40,077 nt of DNA from Candidatus Zixiibacteriota bacterium (lineage in GTDB: Bacteria; Zixibacteria; MSB-5A5; WJJR01), in contig JACRMA010000030.1 of assembly GCA_016235085.1 (NCBI GenBank), positions 1 to 40,077 of the forward strand, given 5' to 3'. The notes beneath the pieces are model-generated. The model made no database searches. It was not told the DNA's origin and saw nothing but the letters and a program-made list of their open reading frames with translations. This document shows, piece after piece, positions 35,014 to 40,077 of this stretch. The position numbers were made by a program, and so were the translations under genes. Position 1 is the first letter of the stretch. The number at the start of each line of letters is the position of its first letter.

Positions 35014-35045
35014 ATGGGTCCTATAGGTCCAATAGGTCCTATTCT
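35014..35045. repeat. GGTCCTATA-type repeat, array 3 (upstream of the S23-like gene)
   Basis: Units GGGTCCTATA, GGTCCAATA and GGTCCTATTCT follow at 9-bp steps, beginning 5 bases upstream of the start codon of the S23-like gene. The last unit matches the end of array 1 (AGGTCCTATTCT). Confidence 0.8.
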
Positions 35046-35104
35046 AAAAGCCCCGGCAGACCCCTTCCTATCACTTTGTTCAAGAACTCACCTCGAAAAT
35101 GCGC

Positions 35105-35110
35105 TATACT
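35105..35110 (+). promoter_or_regulatory. Possible -10 element of coaX (leaderless mRNA?)
   Basis: TATACT ends 8 bases before the coaX ATG and no Shine-Dalgarno sequence is present. A transcript starting about 7 bases downstream of it would begin at or next to the ATG. No convincing -35 is seen at the standard distance. Confidence 0.35.
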
Positions 35111-35118
35111 CTGGTGCC

Positions 35119-35889
35119 ATGCCCCTCCTCCTCACCATCGACATCGGCAACACGACCACGCAGATCGGCGCCTTTGATGACGACCGTCTGGTGTTCTCAT
35201 TCCGGCTGGCATCGACCCACACACGCACACCCGACGAAGCCGCACTGCTGTTGCGTAACGTGCTGTCTGACGCCGCTGTGCAAACGGCGTCAATTACCGG
35301 AGCAGTTGCCTGCTCCGTCGTGCCGGTGCTGACTCCAGTGATCATCGCGGCTGTGGAATCGACTTGTCGGCTGATCCCGATGCTAGTGTCGCCGCATCTC
35401 AAATTGGCCATCCGTCTCGCTGTGCCCTTCCCTGACCAAGTTGGTGCCGACCGCATCGCCAACGCCGAGGGCTTCTGGGTGGAACATCATCGCTCCGGCA
35501 TCGTGGTCGATTTCGGCACAGCCACCACGTTCGACGTGATCTCCGGCGACGGCGCCTACATGGGCGGCGCCATTGCCCCCGGTCTCGAGACTTCAGCGGA
35601 ACGCCTTTCCCAAAAGGCAGCACAATTGTTCAAAGTCGGAATCGAACCGCCCGCCTCGCCGATCGGGGTCACCACCGAAGAAGCACTGAAGTCCGGACTG
35701 TATTTCGGCGGGATTGGTGCCGTCGATGAAATCGTGCGCCGAATCTCGCTGGCGATGGGCGGCAGCCCCAAGGTGATCGCCACCGGTGGACTCGCATCCG
35801 TAATCTCCAAGGACTCCCAGACAATCCAGGCCGTCGACCCGATCCTGACCCTCAAAGGACTCCGGGCGATCTTCCAGGCCAATAGCTAG
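35119..35889 (+). CDS. coaX: Type III pantothenate kinase
   Basis: Phosphorylates pantothenate, the first step of coenzyme A synthesis. The 256-residue protein shows the ASKHA-fold phosphate loop LLTIDIGNTTTQIGAF at its N-terminus, the catalytic Asp111 in VGADRIANAEG, IVVDFGTATTFDVI (Asp131), and GGAIAPGLETSAERLSQKAAQL, all diagnostic of CoaX. ATG at 35119 is chosen because IDIGNTT must lie near the N-terminus. The ORF-track start at 34996 would add 41 residues encoded by the 9-bp repeat array (MGPIGPIGPI). No strong ribosome site is visible. The gene stands alone between the S23-like gene and groESL. Confidence 0.93.
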   Translation: MPLLLTIDIGNTTTQIGAFDDDRLVFSFRLASTHTRTPDEAALLLRNVLSDAAVQTASITGAVACSVVPVLTPVIIAAVESTCRLIPMLVSPHLKLAIRLAVPFPDQVGADRIANAEGFWVEHHRSGIVVDFGTATTFDVISGDGAYMGGAIAPGLETSAERLSQKAAQLFKVGIEPPASPIGVTTEEALKSGLYFGGIGAVDEIVRRISLAMGGSPKVIATGGLASVISKDSQTIQAVDPILTLKGLRAIFQANS

Positions 35890-36007
35890 AATCGGGTTGC
35901 CTGTCTCAGCGCCCGTCAGTCCCAGTCCTCCATCCGTAATTTTAACTCGTTGTAAGACAACATATTATAATTCGACTGTCGCTCTGCACGCGTCCGCCAA
36001 AAAAAAT

Positions 36008-36037
36008 TTGCATCGCCACCCTCGATTTTCGTATAAT
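36008..36037 (+). promoter_or_regulatory. Sigma-70-type promoter of groESL
   Basis: TTGCAT (36008-36013), 18-bp spacer, TATAAT (36032-36037), followed 13 bases later by the CIRCE operator. A second TATAAT with a weaker upstream TTAACT lies at 35966-35971 and could be an additional promoter. Confidence 0.8.
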
Positions 36038-36050
36038 CGGCACCAGCCTA

Positions 36051-36077
36051 TTAGCACTCACCGCTTGCGAGTGCTAA
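36051..36077 (+). promoter_or_regulatory. CIRCE operator (HrcA binding site)
   Basis: Exact consensus TTAGCACTC, nine-base spacer, GAGTGCTAA. It lies just downstream of the groESL promoter, about 88 bases before groES. HrcA repressor bound here shuts off the operon in the absence of heat stress; hrcA itself is not in the window. Confidence 0.97.
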
Positions 36078-36164
36078 CAGGCTATGTGAACTCGAAACGC
36101 AGGGTCAAAACTCAACTGAGTTTCAGATCAAGAAAACCATAAGAGCAAGCAAAGGGAGGAAGAA

Positions 36165-36455
36165 ATGAACGTGAAGCCTCTGGCAGACCGAGTGGTGGTT
36201 AAACCGCTCGACACGGAGAAGGAAATCAAGAAGGGTGGAATCATCATCCCTGACACCGCCAAAGAGAAGCCGCAAGAGGGTGAGGTCATGGAAGTCGGCA
36301 CCGGACGCCGCACCGAAGATGGCAAGATCGTTCCCCTCGAAGTCAAGCGGGGCGACAAGGTGCTCTACGGCAAGTATTCGGGCACCGAAGTCACCATCGA
36401 GAACAACGAGTTTCTCATCATGCGTGAAGCCGACATCTTGGCCGTGGTCGGTTAA
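36165..36455 (+). CDS. groES: Co-chaperonin GroES (Hsp10)
   Basis: Lid of the GroEL folding chamber. It has 96 residues, the usual length. Motifs are [16 protein letters not shown] at the N-terminus, the mobile loop [20 protein letters not shown], and [20 protein letters not shown] with ILAVVG at the end. ATG at 36165 is preceded by AAGGGAGGAAGAA. It is transcribed with groEL, 53 bases downstream, under CIRCE control. Confidence 0.98.
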   Translation: MNVKPLADRVVVKPLDTEKEIKKGGIIIPDTAKEKPQEGEVMEVGTGRRTEDGKIVPLEVKRGDKVLYGKYSGTEVTIENNEFLIMREADILAVVG

Positions 36456-36508
36456 GACCGCGCGAGCCAACGGTACCGCATCAATCATCAGACAGAGGAG
36501 ATAGCAAT

Positions 36509-38164
36509 ATGGCAAAGATGCTCGAATTCTCAAGTTCGGCGCGGGACAAAATGAAACGAGGCGTCGACCAATTGGCCAATACGGTCAAGATCACTCTTGG
36601 CCCCAAGGGCCGCAACGTCGTCATCGACAAGAAGTTCGGCGCCCCGACCATCACCAAGGACGGCGTCACCGTCGCCAAGGAAATTGAACTCGAAGACCAC
36701 TTTGAAAACATGGGCGCCCAGATGGTCAAGGAAGTCGCCTCCAAGACGTCCGACATCGCCGGCGACGGCACCACCACCGCCACCGTGCTCGCCCAGGCGA
36801 TTTACCGCGAAGGCCTCAAAAACGTCACCGCCGGCGCCAACCCGATGGGTCTCCAGCGCGGCATCGCGAAAGCGGTCGAGCTGATCGTGGCCGATCTCAA
36901 GCGGCAGAAGGTCGACGTCACCTCGAAGAACGAATACGCCCAGGTCGCGACCATCTCCGCCAACAATGACAAGACCATCGGCGATCTGATCGCCGACGCG
37001 ATGGACAAAGTCGGCAAAGACGGCGTTATCACCGTCGAAGAAGCCAAGTCCACCGAGACCACCCTGGAATTGGTTGAAGGCATGCAGTTCGACCGCGGCT
37101 ACATCTCCCCCTATTTCGTGACCGATCCGGAGGCGATGGAAGCCATTCTCGAAGATCCCGTCATCCTGATCCATGACAAGAAGATCGCGACCATGAAGGA
37201 CATGCTGCCGCTTCTCGAGAAAGTCGCTCAACTGGGCAAACCACTGCTCGTGATCGCTGAAGACGTCGAAGGCGAAGCCCTCGCCACCCTCGTGGTGAAC
37301 AAGCTGCGCGGTACCCTGCGCGTGTGCGCGGTGAAGGCCCCCGGATTCGGCGACCGCCGCAAATCGATGCTCGAAGACATCGCGATTCTAACCGGTGGCC
37401 AGGTCGTGTCTGAGGAACTCGGCTTCAAGCTCGAGAATACCGTCCTGTCGCATCTGGGCAAGGCCAAGCGCGTGACCGTCGACAAAGACAATACGACGAT
37501 CGTCGAGGGCACCGGCGCCTCCGACAAGATCAAAGGCCGCATCGGCCAGATCCGCAAACAGATCGAAGAGACGACCTCCGATTACGACAAAGAGAAGCTG
37601 CAGGAACGTTTGGCCAAGCTGGCCGGCGGCGTGGCCGTAATCAATGTCGGCGCCGCCACCGAAGTCGAAATGAAGGAAAAGAAGGCGCGTGTCGAGGATG
37701 CGCTCCATGCGACCCGTGCCGCGGCCGAAGAAGGCATCGTCCCCGGCGGCGGCGTGGCTCTGCTGCGCGCGCTCGGTGCGCTGGACAAGATTAACGGCAA
37801 GGGCGGCGACGACGAATCCATCGGCGTCAATATCGTCCGCAAAGCGCTCGAAGAGCCGATGCGCCTGATCGCCGAGAATGCCGGTGTCGAGGGCTCGATC
37901 GTGGTCAACCGCGTCAAGTCCGAGAAGGGCAGCTTCGGCTACAACGCTCTGACCGACGTCTACGAGGACATGATCAAGGCCGGCGTTATCGATCCGACCA
38001 AGGTCACCCGTATCGCGCTGGAAAACGCGGCGTCGATTGCCTCGCTGCTTCTGACCACCGAAGCCATGATCACCGACAAGCCGGAGCGGAAGTCTCCTCC
38101 GATGCCCGGTGGCGGCCCCGGCGGTATGGGCGGCATGGGCGGCGGCGGCTACGACGATTTCTAG
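36509..38164 (+). CDS. groEL: Chaperonin GroEL (Hsp60)
   Basis: ATP-driven folding chamber subunit. It has 551 residues. Hallmarks are [20 protein letters not shown], the ATP-binding [14 protein letters not shown] (catalytic Asp in GDGTT), [17 protein letters not shown], and [11 protein letters not shown]. The disordered tail is rich in GGM ([15 protein letters not shown]), as in standard group I chaperonins. Ribosome site GAGGAGATAGCAAT. No obvious terminator follows; the next gene begins after a 144-bp gap with inverted repeats. Confidence 0.98.
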   Translation: MAKMLEFSSSARDKMKRGVDQLANTVKITLGPKGRNVVIDKKFGAPTITKDGVTVAKEIELEDHFENMGAQMVKEVASKTSDIAGDGTTTATVLAQAIYREGLKNVTAGANPMGLQRGIAKAVELIVADLKRQKVDVTSKNEYAQVATISANNDKTIGDLIADAMDKVGKDGVITVEEAKSTETTLELVEGMQFDRGYISPYFVTDPEAMEAILEDPVILIHDKKIATMKDMLPLLEKVAQLGKPLLVIAEDVEGEALATLVVNKLRGTLRVCAVKAPGFGDRRKSMLEDIAILTGGQVVSEELGFKLENTVLSHLGKAKRVTVDKDNTTIVEGTGASDKIKGRIGQIRKQIEETTSDYDKEKLQERLAKLAGGVAVINVGAATEVEMKEKKARVEDALHATRAAAEEGIVPGGGVALLRALGALDKINGKGGDDESIGVNIVRKALEEPMRLIAENAGVEGSIVVNRVKSEKGSFGYNALTDVYEDMIKAGVIDPTKVTRIALENAASIASLLLTTEAMITDKPERKSPPMPGGGPGGMGGMGGGGYDDF

Positions 38165-38210
38165 ACGAGAGAAGCCTATTGGATAAGTCGCCAAAGAAAG
38201 AGATTCACAT

Positions 38211-38232
38211 ATCTGACAGTGCGGTGTCAGAT
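38211..38232. promoter_or_regulatory. 22-bp inverted repeat upstream of the CBASS-like operon
   Basis: ATCTGACA and TGTCAGAT flank a 6-base spacer (GTGCGG), 76 bases before the CD-NTase start. It could be an operator or the junction of the inserted defence operon. No T-tract. Confidence 0.45.
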
Positions 38233-38243
38233 GGGTTACCGAG

Positions 38244-38274
38244 AATCCCCCCCGATCCTCTACCGGGGGGGATT
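38244..38274. repeat. AATCCCCCCC/GGGGGGGATT hairpin
   Basis: Perfect 10-bp arms with an 11-base loop between groEL and the CD-NTase gene. It has no T-tract, so its role as groEL terminator is doubtful; it may be another REP-type repeat. Confidence 0.6.
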
Positions 38275-38308
38275 ACTCATTTCCAGAATAAGAAAAAGGG
38301 AGGTACGG

Positions 38309-39367
38309 ATGGCTACACCTGGCAAGCTCTTCAATGATCTGTTAGAGAGAATTGAACCGCCAGATGCACGTGCAAAGAAGGCAGTCAAACTACCGACCCG
38401 AGTGCGTGCGCATTTGGAGACGAGTGAGAAGCTTGGAGCTGTTGAGCCTTACACTCTGTTGACAGGTTCATATAAGAGACACACTGCCATCGGAGAGATT
38501 AAAGATGTAGACATCATGGTGTTCCTTGACCCGAAGATGAAGGACGAGAAGCCCGAAGTGGCTTTCTCGCTGTTAAGGGACGCGCTGAACGACCTGCCAG
38601 GACGACTAAAGACCGACATCACTCCGCAAAGAAGATCTATCAGAGTCACGCTCGAGGATCAGGACTTCACTCTCGATCTGGTCCCCTGTGTCGCGCCCTT
38701 TGGCACAGAACAGCCACTCCTGGTCCCTGACAGGCCGCGGGAGCAGTGGATCTGGTCAGACCCTCTTGGTTATGCCGCTGCTCTGAGCGACTTGAACGGA
38801 AAGCGCTACGACATCGTCGTGCCAATGATCAAGCTTCTAAAGGCCTGGCGGGATGGACGCAGGATCTACATGCGCCCAAAAAGCTATTGGATCGAATGCC
38901 TCGTCTACTCAGTTCTCTCCGCAGAGGGTGTTGTCAGCAAGGGCGATTCGCATGCAACCGTGATCTCGCGCGTATTTGACGCTGTACACCAGCGCTTCGC
39001 CTGGGCACTAAACCAGAACGATGTTGTTCCGCAGATTCTTGATCCGCGGTTAGGCAACAACGTCGCATCCGGTTGGGAGCGTGGGCACTTCGAGGCCTTT
39101 ATGAACAATCTTTCCAAGAGCATGAAACTTGCGCACGACGCCTTAGCCACAAGCGAGGATGATGAGGGAAAGAAAGAGGCGGTGCGGCTGTGGACGGAGG
39201 TATTCGGCGAGAAATGGTTCGAGGGTACGATCTACGCAGAAGCTATGAGGACGGCCTCCGGCGTGAGTGCAGGTACTGTCGTTGTGCGATCTACAGGTCT
39301 GCTCGCACCGATAGGTGGACGTGAGAAAGGGTTCGCGATCCCTGAGCACAGATTCTATGGCGCGTAG
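38309..39367 (+). CDS. CBASS-type CD-NTase (SMODS nucleotidyltransferase)
   Basis: Makes a cyclic oligonucleotide second messenger on phage infection that activates a downstream effector. The 352-residue protein has the polymerase-beta-like core: LLTGSYKRHTAIGEIKDVDI with the GS motif (53-54) and metal-binding Asp66 and Asp68, and the third acidic residue Asp123 in FTLDLVPCV. DIVVPMIKLLKAWRDG fits the helical OAS1-like C-terminal half. It ends EHRFYGA; a terminal small residue is what E2/Cap2 conjugation needs. ATG at 38309 follows AAAAAGGGAGGTACGG. The start of the next gene overlaps its stop. The nucleotide product and clade cannot be told from sequence alone. Base composition is lower than in groESL next door. 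Confidence 0.9.
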   Translation: MATPGKLFNDLLERIEPPDARAKKAVKLPTRVRAHLETSEKLGAVEPYTLLTGSYKRHTAIGEIKDVDIMVFLDPKMKDEKPEVAFSLLRDALNDLPGRLKTDITPQRRSIRVTLEDQDFTLDLVPCVAPFGTEQPLLVPDRPREQWIWSDPLGYAAALSDLNGKRYDIVVPMIKLLKAWRDGRRIYMRPKSYWIECLVYSVLSAEGVVSKGDSHATVISRVFDAVHQRFAWALNQNDVVPQILDPRLGNNVASGWERGHFEAFMNNLSKSMKLAHDALATSEDDEGKKEAVRLWTEVFGEKWFEGTIYAEAMRTASGVSAGTVVVRSTGLLAPIGGREKGFAIPEHRFYGA

Positions 39368-39815
39368 ACGTCTTATGCCGCGCTTTCGCATCCGGATCCC
39401 CCGCGATATCGGATACCAACGAGTCGCAATGGAAGTAATGTTCCCATCGCTGAAATTCAAGAACAGATGGGGGGCGAGAGGGAATCGCGGACATTCCTTT
39501 CCTCGTTGGGAGGGCAACCTGACACCTCGGAAGGGCGGATCAACATACTTCGTCCGAATAGAAGAGCAGCCTCCGAGTAGGCCGAAGGTCTATGTGATCA
39601 AGCCATCATTACCCAAGACAACGCCACACCGGTACCCTGACGGCGCACTCTGCCTGTACTACCCTGCCGACAACTGTTGGCGAACTGGCGACCTGATTGC
39701 TGAGAAGATTGTGCCCTGGACTGCGGAGTGGCTCTGCTTCTACGAGATTTGGGAGCAAACAGGAGTATGGTTCGGTGCATCCGTGACACATACCGGCCCA
39801 AAGGATTGCATCTAG
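39357..39815 (+). CDS. Stand-alone E2-like (ubiquitin-conjugating fold) CBASS protein
   Basis: About 152 residues. The stretch HRYPDGALCLYYPADN followed by WRTGDLIAEKIVPWTAEWL and CFYEIWEQTGVWFG resembles the prokaryotic E2-like family found next to CD-NTases, with Cys99 in LCLYYP as the probable conjugating cysteine. No E1 or JAB domain is fused. In type II-short CBASS, a lone E2 has been reported to attach to the CD-NTase C-terminus and prime it; the same role is inferred here. ATG at 39357 overlaps the CD-NTase stop by 11 bases (coupled translation). An alternative ATG at 39375 would shorten it by six residues. It is followed 13 bases later by the DUF6602-like gene. Confidence 0.82.
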   Translation: MARRRLMPRFRIRIPRDIGYQRVAMEVMFPSLKFKNRWGARGNRGHSFPRWEGNLTPRKGGSTYFVRIEEQPPSRPKVYVIKPSLPKTTPHRYPDGALCLYYPADNCWRTGDLIAEKIVPWTAEWLCFYEIWEQTGVWFGASVTHTGPKDCI

Positions 39816-39828
39816 TAGGAGGATTGGG

Positions 39829-40077
39829 ATGGCAAAGGCAGATCTCTTAACTGTGTTCCTTCAATTACAGAAGAAGATGGTCGCAGAATTGGAAATGACA
39901 AGCAAGACAGTAGACCATCCCGGTGCCAAAGGCACGGGAACCGAATTGAACTGGTTAAGAATGTTCGGAACATACTTACCACACCGTTATCGTGTTACTA
40001 AAGGATTTGCACTAGACTGCGAGGGGAAAAAGAGTGAGGAAATCGACATTCTTATCTATGACAGACAGTACTCCCCT
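39829..40077 (+). CDS. Partial DUF6602-like protein (possible nuclease effector of the CBASS-like operon)
   Basis: Not in the ORF track because it runs off the right edge. ATG at 39829 follows TAGGAGGATTGGG. The 83 visible residues begin MAKADLLTVFLQLQKKMVAE. They include TVDHPGAKGTGTELNWLRMF (Glu39), YLPHRYRVTKGFALDCEG and SEEIDILIYDRQYSP (Asp73). The pattern of conserved Glu, then LP.RY.V..G, then a strand with a buried Asp (E/QxDILIYD), matches what I recall of DUF6602 and resembles a PD-(D/E)xK nuclease core, but the catalytic lysine is not visible. As third gene of the operon it may be the effector or part of it. Low G+C (54 of 120 at 39841-39960 by hand count). Confidence 0.65.
   Translation, partial: MAKADLLTVFLQLQKKMVAELEMTSKTVDHPGAKGTGTELNWLRMFGTYLPHRYRVTKGFALDCEGKKSEEIDILIYDRQYSP

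Noticed and set aside
34455-35045. Diversity-generating retroelement, because the S23/bAvd-like fold is the accessory protein of such systems
   Set aside because: No reverse transcriptase and no template/variable repeat pair are visible; the repeats here are short 9-bp periodic units. The family is also common outside such systems.
34996-35118. N-terminal extension of coaX and other ORFs reading GPIGPIGPI
   Set aside because: The Gly-Pro-Ile repeats are translations of the 9-bp DNA repeat in other frames. CoaX homology starts at 35119.
38110-38160. GGM-rich repeat at the end of groEL as a DNA repeat element
   Set aside because: It is the ordinary glycine-methionine tail of GroEL.
1-40077. 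tRNA or rRNA genes
   Set aside because: No T-arm-like GTTCGAATC context with matching acceptor stem and no rRNA conserved segments were found by reading both strands.

Overview
The window is 40 kb of moderately GC-rich, densely coded bacterial chromosome with no rRNA, tRNA or CRISPR array that I can see. It looks like a member of the FCB superphylum. The best clue is the 746-aa BNR-repeat protein, whose C-terminus carries a dockerin-like pair of helices (GDFNGDQTVDVFDIISLIDF and a second copy). That form is common in candidate division Zixibacteria and relatives. The eukaryote-type citrate synthase, several lipoproteins with a TKP motif just after the lipid cysteine, and a GWxTD-like protein agree. 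The phylum is inferred, not proven.

Layout. 1-4.2 kb: central metabolism, with citrate synthase (minus) divergent from a malic enzyme-phosphotransacetylase fusion (plus), each with a clear terminator. 4.2-5.0 kb: a gene-poor gap holding a long bulged hairpin. 5.0-10.1 kb: three exported proteins on the minus strand, interleaved with a decayed transposase and several REP/MITE-like repeats. 10.5-17.3 kb: a run of six exported or lipid-anchored proteins (DUF1028, thioredoxin-like, two paralogous lipoproteins, a small lipoprotein, a serpin), then a lone Smr domain gene. 17.7-25.1 kb, minus: the dockerin-bearing BNR protein, a large hybrid PAS histidine kinase, and mutY behind a small EamA-type membrane protein. 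25.2-32.6 kb, plus: cofactor-independent phosphoglycerate mutase, a frameshifted beta-helix protein, a 3-hydroxyacyl-CoA dehydrogenase / enoyl-CoA hydratase / acyl-CoA dehydrogenase cluster, and a frameshifted HMGL/LeuA-type synthase. 32.9-38.2 kb: an Omp85/BamA-like protein, a four-helix-bundle (S23-type) gene framed by 9-bp periodic repeats, coaX, and a CIRCE-controlled groES-groEL operon. 38.3 kb to the end: a lower-GC defence operon.

The most interesting part is the right edge. A CD-NTase (cGAS/DncV-like), an overlapping stand-alone E2-like protein and a truncated DUF6602-like, possibly nuclease, gene form a CBASS-type anti-phage operon resembling type II-short systems. Its third gene, and any further effector, run off the window. 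The second notable signal is the family of short palindromic and TIR-bounded repeats scattered through the intergenic spaces, including a GGTCCTATA-type repeat that lies at both ends of, and inside, the S23-like gene.

Two genes (beta-helix and HMGL-like) are broken by single frameshifts. These may be real or assembly errors. Several ORF-track starts were moved to starts with a visible ribosome binding site.
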